Shown here in pieces: positions 28,632-37,155 of a DNA stretch of 64,000 nucleotides. Positions within the stretch are counted from its first letter, which is position 1, and each line of letters opens with the position of its first letter. Both the position numbers and the translations under genes were made by a program. Below the pieces are notes generated by a model that worked only from the letters and a program-made list of their open reading frames with translations, had not been told where the DNA came from and did no database searches. This DNA comes from Gemmatimonadota bacterium (lineage in GTDB: Bacteria > Gemmatimonadota > Gemmatimonadetes > Longimicrobiales > Gaopeijiaceae): positions 27,180 to 91,179 of the forward strand of contig JAJDXM010000048.1 of assembly GCA_022823225.1 (NCBI GenBank), in the 5' to 3' direction.

Positions 28632-28994
28632 TCACGGACGCCAGGCGTCCGGAAGGTGCTCGATCACGACCCTGTCCCCCCGCAGTTCCACGCCAATGGC
28701 GTCGAACCGGTACACGCAGCCGCGCCTCCCGTTCTCGTGGATCCAGCGGCGGGCGGCAGCCACCACGGCCCGCTGCTTCAGCCCTCGAATCGGCTCTAGC
28801 GCCGCACCCCCCGTCCGGGTGGCGCGCGTCTTCACCTCCACGAAGGCGACCACACCGTCCCGGGCAGCGACGATGTCGATCTCCCGGGGCCCGGCCCGGT
28901 AGTTGCGCGCGAGTACGCGCCAGCCCCGCTCGGCGAGGTATTCCGCCGCGAGTCCTTCACCCCTGCGCCCCACATCATGCCGTGTGTCCTCCAT
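28632..28994 (-). CDS. UPF0102 protein YraN family
   Basis: A 120-residue endonuclease-fold protein: GRRGEGLAAEYLAERGWRVL, NYRAGPREIDIVAARDG and VAFVEVKTRA give the E-x-D-x-ExK nuclease-like pattern of UPF0102. The biochemical role is not established. The ATG at 28994 matches the family start; a longer frame was rejected. Confidence 0.92.
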   Translation of the reverse strand: MEDTRHDVGRRGEGLAAEYLAERGWRVLARNYRAGPREIDIVAARDGVVAFVEVKTRATRTGGAALEPIRGLKQRAVVAAARRWIHENGRRGCVYRFDAIGVELRGDRVVIEHLPDAWRP

Positions 28995-29070
28995 GTGAAG
29001 AGTGTGGCGCGGGCGGGCGGGCGCCGGAATGGGCGAACGGGACGCTGTGCGCGCGCCCGGCACTTCACGC

Positions 29071-30099
29071 TCAGGGAAGCGCTGCCAGCGACCTCCCGAT
29101 GACCCCGGCGATGGGTGCACACTGACCGACAAGTTCCTCGAACTGGTGCGGATAGAGGCTCTGCGCGCCGTCGGACAGCGCCTTGGCCGGGTCGGGGTGA
29201 ACCTCGACGATGATCCCGTCGGCGCCCGCCGCGACCGCGGCCCTGGCCATCGGGGTGACCTTGTCGCGCACTCCGGTGCCGTGGCTGGGGTCCGCGATGA
29301 TCGGCAGGTGCGTCAGCGACTTGGCCACCGGAATGGCCGTCAGGTCGAGAAGGTTGCGGGTCTGCTGGTCGAAGCTCCGAACTCCGCGCTCACAGAGGAT
29401 CACGTTCGGATTGCCCGCACTCAGCAGGTATTCGGCGGCGAGGAGCATCTCGTTGATCTTCGCCGACATGCCCCGCTTGAGCAGCACCGGCTTGCCGGAG
29501 CGGCCCGCCCGCTTGAGGAGCGGGTAGTTCTGCATGTTGCGGGCCCCGATCTGGATCACATCCGCGTACTCCGCAACCAGTTCGACACCCTCCGCATCCA
29601 CTGCCTCGGTGACGACCGCCAGACCGGTTCGCTCGCGCGCCTCAGCCAGGAGTTGGAGCCCCTCCAGCCCGAGTCCCTGGAAGGAATAGGGCGAGGTGCG
29701 CGGCTTGAACGCCCCGCCTCTGAGCGCGCAAGCGCCCGATCCCCGCAACTGTTCCGCAATCCCCATGATCTGTCCGCGGCTCTCCACGGCGCACGGACCT
29801 GCGATCAGGACGACTTCGTCACCGCCCACGGTGACGCCGTTCCCCAGGTCCACGACCGTGTCCTCGTCCCGCCACTCCCGGGACACCAGCTTGTACGGCT
29901 TGCTGACCCGGATCAGCTCCCGCACTCCGGGCAGCCCGGACAGCCGCGCTTCCTCGACCCGGCCGTCGTTGCCGACGAGCCCGATCGCGGTGCGCTGGCG
30001 TCCGGGCATCGCCTTGGCGCCGTACCCCATCTCCTCGATGGTGTCGACGACCCGCCGTATCTCCTCGGGCGTCGCCCGGTGATCCATGACTATGAGCAC
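29071..30099 (-). CDS. aroF: 3-deoxy-7-phosphoheptulonate synthase, type I-beta with N-terminal regulatory domain
   Basis: A 342-residue DAHP synthase, first enzyme of the shikimate pathway. Residues 1-80 form the ferredoxin-like N-terminal domain ([20 protein letters not shown]) that mediates feedback inhibition in the Thermotoga-type enzymes. The barrel has [37 protein letters not shown] and IADPSHGTG, all catalytic or metal-binding blocks. The start is GTG at 30099, overlapping the upstream hydrolase by 10 bases; an ATG four codons later is less likely by homology. Confidence 0.95.
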   Translation of the reverse strand: MLIVMDHRATPEEIRRVVDTIEEMGYGAKAMPGRQRTAIGLVGNDGRVEEARLSGLPGVRELIRVSKPYKLVSREWRDEDTVVDLGNGVTVGGDEVVLIAGPCAVESRGQIMGIAEQLRGSGACALRGGAFKPRTSPYSFQGLGLEGLQLLAEARERTGLAVVTEAVDAEGVELVAEYADVIQIGARNMQNYPLLKRAGRSGKPVLLKRGMSAKINEMLLAAEYLLSAGNPNVILCERGVRSFDQQTRNLLDLTAIPVAKSLTHLPIIADPSHGTGVRDKVTPMARAAVAAGADGIIVEVHPDPAKALSDGAQSLYPHQFEELVGQCAPIAGVIGRSLAALP

Positions 30100-30869
30100 G
30101 GGTCCCCCTGTTCCCCGATTCTGAACTCTTGCCCGTCGCGGGCGCAGACGACGCGCCCGGTGAACCCGGCATCCCGCACCAGGCCGGGCACCGCAGCCGC
30201 ATCAAGAGGCGGATACAGGTGGGTGAGCACCAGGGTGTCCGGTCGGGCGGCGCGGGCCACGGCCGCTACGGAAGCTGGCGAAAGATGGTTCGGCATGACA
30301 GGCGGGTCGGGCTCGGCGCACTCGCTGATCAGGAGCCGGCAGCCTCGAAAAAAGTCTCCCAGCGCCGCTTCCGGGCCGGTGTCTCCGGTGTAGCCGACTG
30401 CGCAGTCTCCCATTTCCACACGCACGGCCACGGAATGATCGGTGTGGGGCGTGGGCGCGAACCGCAGCGTGACCAAGCCGTCCGTCCAGCTTCCGTCGCG
30501 CGCGACCTCATGGTAGGCGAGAGGGAATCCGGGGATCAGGATGAACTCGCCGTGTGCGACGGCGAGCGCCTCGATCCGGGTGCGCAGGCCGGGCGGGCCG
30601 ATCACGGCGAGCGGCCGCGAGCGCGGCGATGGAGCCGCCCATTTGAGTGCGAAGAGGAGGTGCGGGAGGTCGCCGAAATGGTCGGTGTGGAAATGTGTGA
30701 GCACAAGGTGGGTGACATCCTGCCAGGGCTTGCCATGCCGGGCCATTCCATGCACGGCTCCGGGGCCCGCGTCAAGGAGCAGCACCACATCCCCGGCCTC
30801 GAGGAGGTGACAGGGAGAGGACCGCCGGGCCGAAGGGACCAGTGTACCGGATCCGATGACCGTCAGCAT
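30090..30869 (-). CDS. MBL-fold metallohydrolase (RNase Z-like)
   Basis: A 259-residue metallo-beta-lactamase fold protein: [20 protein letters not shown], the zinc motif [10 protein letters not shown], and the later ligands in [15 protein letters not shown] and LTHLYPP. It resembles ribonuclease Z-related enzymes, though the flexible arm is not obvious, so tRNA processing should not be assumed. It lies between smc (64-base gap) and aroF (10-base overlap). Confidence 0.88.
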   Translation of the reverse strand: MLTVIGSGTLVPSARRSSPCHLLEAGDVVLLLDAGPGAVHGMARHGKPWQDVTHLVLTHFHTDHFGDLPHLLFALKWAAPSPRSRPLAVIGPPGLRTRIEALAVAHGEFILIPGFPLAYHEVARDGSWTDGLVTLRFAPTPHTDHSVAVRVEMGDCAVGYTGDTGPEAALGDFFRGCRLLISECAEPDPPVMPNHLSPASVAAVARAARPDTLVLTHLYPPLDAAAVPGLVRDAGFTGRVVCARDGQEFRIGEQGDPCS

Positions 30870-30933
30870 GGGCCGAGCCCGCCGCTCCACGAGAGCCGGA
30901 TCGCCTCCCACCTGTCGCGCCGCCCAGCAGGAG

Positions 30934-33900
30934 TCAGCGAGCGACTTCCGCGTGCGCGGACTCCAGGCGCACCCCGACCACGGACGACACGCCCGGCTCT
31001 TCCATCGTCACCCCGTAGATCCAGTCGGCCGATTCGATGGTGCGGGGATTGTGGGTGATCACCACGAACTGGGTCCGCGCCTTGAAGCCCTCCAGCAACC
31101 GGATGAAGCGGGTGATGTTCGCGTCGTCCAGCGGGGCGTCCACCTCGTCCAGCACGCAGAATGGACTCGGCTTGACCAGGTAGATCCCGAAGAGCAGCGA
31201 CAGCGCGGTCAGCGCCCGCTCCCCACCGGAGAGCTGGTCGATCCGCTGCGTTCGCTTGCCGCGGGGCGACGCGTGAATCTCGATTCGGGACTCGAGCGGA
31301 TTGTCGGGTTCCGAGAGCCAGAGCTGTGCCTCGCCGCCGTTGAAAAGATGCCGGAAGGTCTCGAGGAAGTGTTCGCGAATCGCGTCGAAGGTTGTCATGA
31401 AACGCTCGGTGGCGGTGGCGTTGATCCGGCGGATCGCGGCCCGGAGGTCGTTCCTGGCCGAAACCAGGTCCTCGCGCTGACCCACAAGGAAGTCCAGCCG
31501 CGCGCTTTCTTCGGCGTGTTCCTCGACGGCGAGCATGTTCACCGGCCCGATTCGCGACAGCGCATCCACGATCGTCTCCAGTTCGGCTCGAAGCTCGTCC
31601 GGACGGCCGTCCAGCGCCTCTGCCTCTTTCAGCAACTCGTCAACCGGACGATTCCACTCAGCCTCCAGCCGTTCGGTGATCCGCGCCGCCTGGTTTCTGA
31701 TTTCCTGCGACTCCATCTCCAGTTGGTGCCTGTTTCCCACCGCCTCCCGTTCGGCATCGCGGATCCGGCGGACGGCGCGCTCCGCCTCCTGCACGGCTTC
31801 GCCCGCGGAACCCACCGTCCGGTCCTGCTCGGCGGCCACCCGGCGAAGCTCGTCGCGTCCGGCAAAGAGGCGCTCCAGCGCGTCACGCCCCTCGCTGCGC
31901 GCCGAGCGGACCGTCACCAGATTCTCGCTCAGTTCCGCGGCTTCGTTTTCCAGCTCTTCCAGCCGCCCGGCGGCGCGCTCGACGCCGTCCCGGGCATTCC
32001 GGATACGGCTGGCCAGCCGCTCAACCTCGCTCTCCATGCGCGCGGCGTGGATCGACGCTTCGGCCTCGGCCTCGCGCGCCTGCTCCCACTCGCTTTCCAC
32101 GGTCGCCAGCGTGTTCCGTTCGGCCTCCTCCGCGGCCCTCTGCGCCTCCTCCCTCTCCACCAGTCCCGACCCCTCCGACTCGGCCGAGCGGGCACGCTGC
32201 ACCGCTCCGTCACGGGCGGCGCGCATAGCCTCCAGCCGACGCGCGATCTCGTCCTGCCGACGGAGCAGCCGCTCGCGCCGGTCGCTCTGCGCCGCGGCGC
32301 TGGCCTCGGCCGCGCGTGCCTCGTCCCGGGTGGCCAGTAGCCACTCCGAAGCGGAGTCCACCGCGGCCTCGGCTGCCTGCAGTTCCCGTTCCATGGCGGT
32401 TGCGGTCCTGCCGGCATCTTCCATCTCCTTCCGCGCCGACCGAATCAATGCGGTCAACCGGTCGAGGCGCTCACGCCTCTCCAGCCGCCCCTCCAACCCC
32501 GCCCTTCCCTCCCGGTCGGCACGCGGAATCAGGTGCACGGCTCCGCGCGCATCCGTCCAGCCGCTGTCGCGTGCTCCCGCACCGCCGAGCAGCGCCCGCA
32601 CCCACGCCGCGCCTTCACCGACAGCCTCCACGCCGTCGGGGAGCTCGCCCCCGGGCGCCGGCGCCCAGCCGGCGGGCAGGATGAGCAGCGCCGTGGTTGC
32701 ACCGGACTCCTCCCGGTACCACCGCGCGATGCGTTCAACATCCTCGCCGCCCCCAGCGACCAGCGCCTCGGCGTAGCGCCCCAGAACCTCGTCGACGCCG
32801 TGCGCGCAGCCTTCCGCGACCCTGACGAAGTCCGACAGCGGCCCCAGCACGCAATCGGGCAGGGCCGCCGCGGCAGCGACCGCGACGTCTTCCGCGGCAT
32901 CCGCCGCCTCCAGCCGCTCCAGTGCGTCCCGCTCCGCCTCCAGCGAGGACAGGCGAGCCTCGGTGTCCACCCGGGCGTCACCGGCATCGCCCAGGCGCTC
33001 CCGAACGCCGGCAAGGCCCCGCCGCGCCTCCTCAAAGGCGTGAACGGCCTCCTCCGCCCTGCTCGCCGCGTCGGCGCTCCGGTTCGAGAAGAGGTCCCCC
33101 TGAGACTCCAGTTCGCGCAGCTCCCCGGCCACCTTCCGCCCGTCGCCTGCGAGGCGTTCGACCCTGCGCTCGAGTTCCTCCGCCTGGAGCATCGCGCCGT
33201 AGCGATTGCCCTCGGCGCGCCGGGCCTTGTCGGCCAGGTCCCGGCCGCTGGCCTCCAGCTCGCGCACCCGCTGCCGCACGCCTCCGAGCCTCTCGCGGAT
33301 TGTGGTGGCGGTCCCCTTGCGAGATGTCAGGTTCGCTTGTAAACCTGTAAAGTCAACTTTACATTTCTCGTATTCCTCGGTCAGGTTCCTGCGTTCGTCC
33401 TCGGATTGGGCCCGCAGCCTGGACTGCGCGCCCCGTTCCTCTCCGATCTGGAGTAGACGGCGCTTCCAGTTGGTGATCCGCTCGTCCGCGACGGCCACGT
33501 CCCGCTCGGTGCGCGACAACCGGGCTGCCAGTTCGTCCAGCCGGCTCGCCGTCCGGGACCGGCCGCGCTCCGCCTCCACCTGTTCCACGCGGGCGCGCTC
33601 CAGCCCGGTCTCCGCCGTCGAGAGCCGGGCGGCCATTCCGGCCGCATCCTCCCGGTCGGTCCGGAGCCCCGCATCCACTTCTTCAAGCCGAATTCGGAGA
33701 GTCTCCAACTCGGTCCTGACCACGGCGGCCTCAACCGCCAGGCGGCGGCTGCGCAGTGCGCGGTAGCGTTGCGCCTTCCCCTTCTGGCGCGCCAGGGATC
33801 GTACCTTGGACCGCACCTCGCCGATCACGTCCTCGACGCGCTGAAGGTCGACCTCGGATGTCTCCAGGCGGAGGAGCGCCGCGCGCCGGCGGTCCTTGTA

Positions 33901-34407
33901 CCTGCCGATTCCCGCCGCCTCCTCGAAGAGGGAGCGGCGTTCGTCCGTCCGCTCCGACAAGATCGCGTCGATCATGCGGATCTCGATGATCGAGTAGGCG
34001 TTCGCCCCGAGGCCGGTGTCCCTGCAGAGATCCACGATGTCGCGCAGCCGGCACGAAGCACGGTTGAGGCGGTAGTCGCTTCCTCCGTCCCGATAGACCG
34101 TCCGTCCGATCTCGACCTCCTGGAAGGGCGTCGCGAGGGCGCCGTCCTCGTTCGCCACGATCATGGACACCGACCCGCGGTTCACCGACCGGCGGGCAAC
34201 GGTGCCCTGGAAGATCACCTCCTCCATCTTCGCGCCGCGGATCGCGGTTGGCCGCTGCTCTCCGAGCACCCAGCGGATGGCGTCGCCGATGTTGGACTTG
34301 CCGCAGCCGTTCGGGCCGACGATCGCCGTGATGCCCTGGTGGAATTCGAGCGTAACGGGGTCCGGGAAGGACTTGAAGCCGTGCAGTCGCACGGACCTGA
34401 GCTTCAT
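30934..34407 (-). CDS. smc: Chromosome partition protein Smc
   Basis: A 1157-residue SMC ATPase. The head has Walker A GPNGCGKSN near 32-40 and, at the C-terminus, the signature LSGGERALTALSLLF (from about 1059) and Walker B FCVLDEVDAPLDD. Two long coiled-coil arms flank a hinge around 490-640 (PDCVLGPLSDFV...VHLIPRADR). It organises and separates chromosomes with ScpAB. The ATG overlaps rsfS by 4 bases. Codons about 349-354 in the first arm contain the TGTAAAG-N4-CTTTACA palindrome, in an AT-rich patch unlike the rest of the gene. Confidence 0.97.
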   Translation of the reverse strand: MKLRSVRLHGFKSFPDPVTLEFHQGITAIVGPNGCGKSNIGDAIRWVLGEQRPTAIRGAKMEEVIFQGTVARRSVNRGSVSMIVANEDGALATPFQEVEIGRTVYRDGGSDYRLNRASCRLRDIVDLCRDTGLGANAYSIIEIRMIDAILSERTDERRSLFEEAAGIGRYKDRRRAALLRLETSEVDLQRVEDVIGEVRSKVRSLARQKGKAQRYRALRSRRLAVEAAVVRTELETLRIRLEEVDAGLRTDREDAAGMAARLSTAETGLERARVEQVEAERGRSRTASRLDELAARLSRTERDVAVADERITNWKRRLLQIGEERGAQSRLRAQSEDERRNLTEEYEKCKVDFTGLQANLTSRKGTATTIRERLGGVRQRVRELEASGRDLADKARRAEGNRYGAMLQAEELERRVERLAGDGRKVAGELRELESQGDLFSNRSADAASRAEEAVHAFEEARRGLAGVRERLGDAGDARVDTEARLSSLEAERDALERLEAADAAEDVAVAAAAALPDCVLGPLSDFVRVAEGCAHGVDEVLGRYAEALVAGGGEDVERIARWYREESGATTALLILPAGWAPAPGGELPDGVEAVGEGAAWVRALLGGAGARDSGWTDARGAVHLIPRADREGRAGLEGRLERRERLDRLTALIRSARKEMEDAGRTATAMERELQAAEAAVDSASEWLLATRDEARAAEASAAAQSDRRERLLRRQDEIARRLEAMRAARDGAVQRARSAESEGSGLVEREEAQRAAEEAERNTLATVESEWEQAREAEAEASIHAARMESEVERLASRIRNARDGVERAAGRLEELENEAAELSENLVTVRSARSEGRDALERLFAGRDELRRVAAEQDRTVGSAGEAVQEAERAVRRIRDAEREAVGNRHQLEMESQEIRNQAARITERLEAEWNRPVDELLKEAEALDGRPDELRAELETIVDALSRIGPVNMLAVEEHAEESARLDFLVGQREDLVSARNDLRAAIRRINATATERFMTTFDAIREHFLETFRHLFNGGEAQLWLSEPDNPLESRIEIHASPRGKRTQRIDQLSGGERALTALSLLFGIYLVKPSPFCVLDEVDAPLDDANITRFIRLLEGFKARTQFVVITHNPRTIESADWIYGVTMEEPGVSSVVGVRLESAHAEVAR
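33346..33363. repeat. AT-rich 18-bp palindrome inside smc
   Basis: The plus strand reads TGTAAAGTCAACTTTACA, the same 7-base arms as the fabF palindrome at 11602-11619. A further half-site, TGTAAA, lies at 33338-33343. The patch encodes part of the Smc coiled coil (KCKVDFTGLQANL), so it sits in translated sequence. Confidence 0.55.
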
Positions 34408-34766
34408 GGCCGGTCCGGTTCGGCGAAGGTGAAGGACGGCGCGTCGCCCCACAGCACCTCGAGGCGGTAGAAGTCACGCACCGCCGGGTGGAAGATGTGG
34501 ACAACGTAGTCGATGTAGTCGAGCAGCACCCAGCGGCCCTGGTCCATCCCCTCAACGTGTTCGGGACGGTTCCCCTCCCCCTTGGCCGAGTCGAGCACGT
34601 GCTCGGCGATTGCCCGCACATGCAGGTCGGATCTCCCGGTGGCGATCACGAAGTAGTCGGTTGCCGCCGCCGAGACGGGGCGCAGGTCGAGCACGGTCAC
34701 GTCTTCGCCCTTCCGGTCCAGAGCGTAGCCGACCGCCCGACGCACCTCCGCCGGCATGGAAGTCAA
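34404..34766 (-). CDS. rsfS: Ribosomal silencing factor RsfS
   Basis: A 120-residue protein with GYALDRKGEDVTVLDLRPVS, ATDYFVIATGRSDLHVRAIAE and the C-terminal WVLLDYIDYVVHIFHPAVRDFYRLE...LWGD, the RsfS signature. It binds uL14 and blocks subunit joining under starvation. The TTG at 34766 overlaps the rplI stop (TTGA) and has GGAGG upstream; an ATG at 34757 is an alternative. It overlaps smc by 4 bases. Confidence 0.95.
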   Translation of the reverse strand: MTSMPAEVRRAVGYALDRKGEDVTVLDLRPVSAAATDYFVIATGRSDLHVRAIAEHVLDSAKGEGNRPEHVEGMDQGRWVLLDYIDYVVHIFHPAVRDFYRLEVLWGDAPSFTFAEPDRP

Positions 34767-35218
34767 TCCGCTTCGGCCTCCACGATCACCCGAACCTCCG
34801 TCTCCACACCCGCGGGAAGCCGCACCTGGACCACATGCTCCCCCAGCGACTTGATCGGTTCGTCGAGCTCGATGGACCGCTTGTCGAGATCGAAGCCCAG
34901 CTCCGCCTCCTCGGCACGCTCCAGGATATCCCGGGCCGTGACCGACCCGAAGAGAGTCCCCTCCTCGCTCGCACGGGCCGTGAAGTGAAGGGTCACCCCT
35001 TCCAGCCGCGATGCCTGCCGGTTGGCCTCCAGATAGGCCCTGCGTGCCTGTTCCTCGCGGATGCGCCGCTCTTCCTCGATCCGGCGCACGTTGGCTTCCG
35101 TGGCCCTGTAGGCGAGTCCCTGCGGGATCAGGTAGTTGCGGGCGTAGCCGGGCTTGACCCTCACGAGATCGCCGGGCCGCCCGAGATGCTCAACAGCCTC
35201 GCGCAAGATAAGTCTCAT
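34763..35218 (-). CDS. rplI: 50S ribosomal protein L9
   Basis: A 151-residue L9: N-terminal domain MRLILREAVEHLGRPGDLVR and VKPGYARNYLIPQGLAY, a long connecting helix (about 45-75), and a C-terminal domain with GTLFGSVTARDI. It lies 6 bases after the S6-S18 fusion, the usual place after rpsR. Confidence 0.97.
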   Translation of the reverse strand: MRLILREAVEHLGRPGDLVRVKPGYARNYLIPQGLAYRATEANVRRIEEERRIREEQARRAYLEANRQASRLEGVTLHFTARASEEGTLFGSVTARDILERAEEAELGFDLDKRSIELDEPIKSLGEHVVQVRLPAGVETEVRVIVEAEAD

Positions 35219-35224
35219 GTTTCC

Positions 35225-35944
35225 CTAGCCTTCGTGGTCCCTGATGTACGGGAGAAGTGCGAGGTGCCGCGCCCGCTTAACCGCGGTGCCCAGCTGCCGC
35301 TGGAAGCGCGCCGTGACCTTGGTGGTGCGCTTGGGCAGAATCTTGCCCTGCTCGGTAAGGAAGCGGGACAGCGTCGTCACGTCCTTGTAGTTCAGAAGGA
35401 CGATGCGGGGGCCCTCGTGGCGGCGGCGCCTTCCGCGCGCCCCGCTGAAGATCGGCGGTCCCGAACCTGCCGGCTCGTCGCTGTCGCCGCCGCCCTCGCC
35501 ATCGCCGTCGGCCATCGCGGTTTCGTCGACCTCTGTCGCGTCGTCCTCCTCGGCCTCCCCGTCCTGGGCCGCTTCTTCTTCGCCCTGTTCCTCCTCGCCC
35601 TCCGCCTCCGGGTCCGCGGCCGCGGCCGCCGGAGGATCGGCGAGGACCGAGGCGCCCGACGTGGGCTGTCCCTCGTTGAGGACCAGAAGGTAGCGCATGG
35701 TTTCCTCGTCGAGCCGGAGCAGCCGTTCGTACTCGGGAAGCGCGGCCGGGTCGGCCGTCACCTGGACAATCACATAGTAGCCGGTTTTGGCCTTGCCGAT
35801 CGGATAGGCAAGTTGACGGACGCCCCAGTGGTCGACGGCCGTGATCTCGCCGCCAAGCGCCTTGTGGAAGGTCTCCAGTTTGGCGTCGACGGCGGCCTGA
35901 CCGAGGGCGCCGTCGAGGATATAGACAACCTCGTATGTTCTCAT
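35225..35944 (-). CDS. Fused ribosomal proteins S6 and S18
   Basis: One 239-residue reading frame encodes both proteins. Residues 1-92 are S6 ([49 protein letters not shown]). Residues 93-168 are an Ala/Glu/Asp/Gly-rich acidic linker. Residues 169-239 are S18 ([44 protein letters not shown]). In most bacteria rpsF and rpsR are separate, often with ssb between; here no stop codon separates them and ssb is absent. S6 and S18 bind each other on the 30S platform, so a tether is structurally plausible. Whether it is cleaved is unknown. Confidence 0.95.
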   Translation of the reverse strand: MRTYEVVYILDGALGQAAVDAKLETFHKALGGEITAVDHWGVRQLAYPIGKAKTGYYVIVQVTADPAALPEYERLLRLDEETMRYLLVLNEGQPTSGASVLADPPAAAAADPEAEGEEEQGEEEAAQDGEAEEDDATEVDETAMADGDGEGGGDSDEPAGSGPPIFSGARGRRRRHEGPRIVLLNYKDVTTLSRFLTEQGKILPKRTTKVTARFQRQLGTAVKRARHLALLPYIRDHEG

Positions 35945-35980
35945 ATCGCGGGAACTCCCCTGGACCGCGGTGGGTGACGG

Positions 35981-36001
35981 GCTCCGCTTCCCGGGCGGAG
36001 C
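35981..36001 (-). promoter_or_regulatory. Leader hairpin before the S6-S18 gene
   Basis: In the minus-strand transcript GCTCCGC and GCGGAGC form a perfect 7-pair stem with a 7-base loop (CCGGGAA), about 37 bases before the start codon. rpsF leaders in many bacteria carry an RNA that binds the S6:S18 complex; this hairpin is a candidate for such a site, but the conserved CCG bulge could not be placed with confidence. Confidence 0.35.
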
Positions 36002-36026
36002 GGGTATATATAATTGTTACAGGTCG

Positions 36027-36038
36027 AAATATAGCGAA
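36027..36038 (-). promoter_or_regulatory. Putative promoter element of the S6-S18/rplI operon
   Basis: The minus strand reads TTCGCTATATTT here; the identical 12-mer lies upstream of prs (42981-42992) in the same orientation relative to its gene. TATATT could be a -10, giving a leader of about 75 bases. No good -35 is visible, so the element may instead bind a regulator. Confidence 0.4.
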
Positions 36039-36072
36039 AACGGTTCCGACACAAGAGAGGACTGGGTCCGCC

Positions 36073-37155
36073 ATGGACTTCACATTCTTCGGCAAGGCCG
36101 GCAGCGGGCCCTTCCGGTGGTTTTCCGAGGGACTCCGGGAGGTGATGGAGTCGGAGGGGCACCGGTATGTCGATGACCCCGCCGCGGCCAAGCTGGTCTT
36201 CAACTTCTTTCCCGAGGGAAGACCGCGCCCATTCCGCCGAAGCGCCCAGGCGATCTTTGTCTGCGCGGTAACCGAATTCCCGAATCCCTTCACCGATCAT
36301 ATCGCGCAGGGGTACCCGGTCCTTCCCCGCGCACTCGCCAATCTGGCCGTCGGGCTGGTCCCTTCCGGGAACGGAGATCCGGCGGCCCACTTCATCACGA
36401 TGGAACAGGGCCACTACGTGATCCCGGGCAACTCCAGCCGCGCGGAGTACTTCCGGCAGGTGTACTCCCGGATCGAGCCGATGGCGTCGTCGACGCTGGT
36501 CATCGACAACTTCTTCGAGCCCGATCTTCCGGAGGCGCTCCGGAACGGCGACGAGATCACCGCGTCGATCGTGCGCGCGGGCAGGAAACTCGATCAGCTC
36601 GACCTCCTGCCGGCGCCCTTCCCGATGGACGAACTCCTGTCACCGAGGGACTTCCGGCACATCAAGCGCCTCTTCGGGATCGGCGGACTCAGCTACGGCA
36701 ACATCTCCGCCCGGTACGACGCCGACTGGTTCTGGATGAGCGCGAGCGGAGTCGACAAGTCGAAGCTCGGGAGGATCGGCGAGGATGTCCTGATGGTGAA
36801 GGGCTACGACCCCGACAGGAACGGCATGATCGTGAGTCACCCCCCCGGCGTGGAGCCGAGGCGGGTCTCCGTCGACGCGATCGAGCACTGGATGATCTAC
36901 CGGGAGCACCCGGGCGTCGGCGCGATCCTGCATGTGCACGGCTGGATGAAGGACATTCCGTCGACCCACTTCAACTACCCGTGTGGCACGCGCGAGCTGG
37001 GCAAGGCGGTGGCGGACATCGTGCGCGAAGCCGACGACCCGAACCGCTGCGTCGTGGGACTCAAGAACCACGGCCTGACGATCACCGGCACGAGCCTGGA
37101 CGAGGTATTCGAGCGCGTGGAGGGCAGGATCCTCAGGACGGTGCCGATGGGCTGA
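36073..37155 (+). CDS. Class II aldolase/adducin family protein with extra N-terminal domain
   Basis: A 360-residue protein. The C-terminal half (about 190-355) is a class II aldolase fold: YGNISARYD, SASGVDKSKLG, the zinc histidines 287/289 in LHVHGW and the Asn-His-Gly at 332-334. Such enzymes cleave or epimerise sugar phosphates. Residues 1-185 are unassigned; they begin MDFTFFGKAGSGPFRWFSEG and look like a separate globular domain. The ATG at 36073 was chosen because the extension upstream reads into the promoter region. The 3' end overlaps the convergent M20 gene by 23 bases. Substrate unknown. Confidence 0.82.
   Translation: MDFTFFGKAGSGPFRWFSEGLREVMESEGHRYVDDPAAAKLVFNFFPEGRPRPFRRSAQAIFVCAVTEFPNPFTDHIAQGYPVLPRALANLAVGLVPSGNGDPAAHFITMEQGHYVIPGNSSRAEYFRQVYSRIEPMASSTLVIDNFFEPDLPEALRNGDEITASIVRAGRKLDQLDLLPAPFPMDELLSPRDFRHIKRLFGIGGLSYGNISARYDADWFWMSASGVDKSKLGRIGEDVLMVKGYDPDRNGMIVSHPPGVEPRRVSVDAIEHWMIYREHPGVGAILHVHGWMKDIPSTHFNYPCGTRELGKAVADIVREADDPNRCVVGLKNHGLTITGTSLDEVFERVEGRILRTVPMG

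Noticed and set aside
36005..36014. TATATATAAT as a promoter for the class II aldolase gene
   Set aside because: It contains a TATAAT -10 on the plus strand, but no -35 at a suitable distance was seen, and the patch may equally belong to the opposite promoter. Not listed as a feature.
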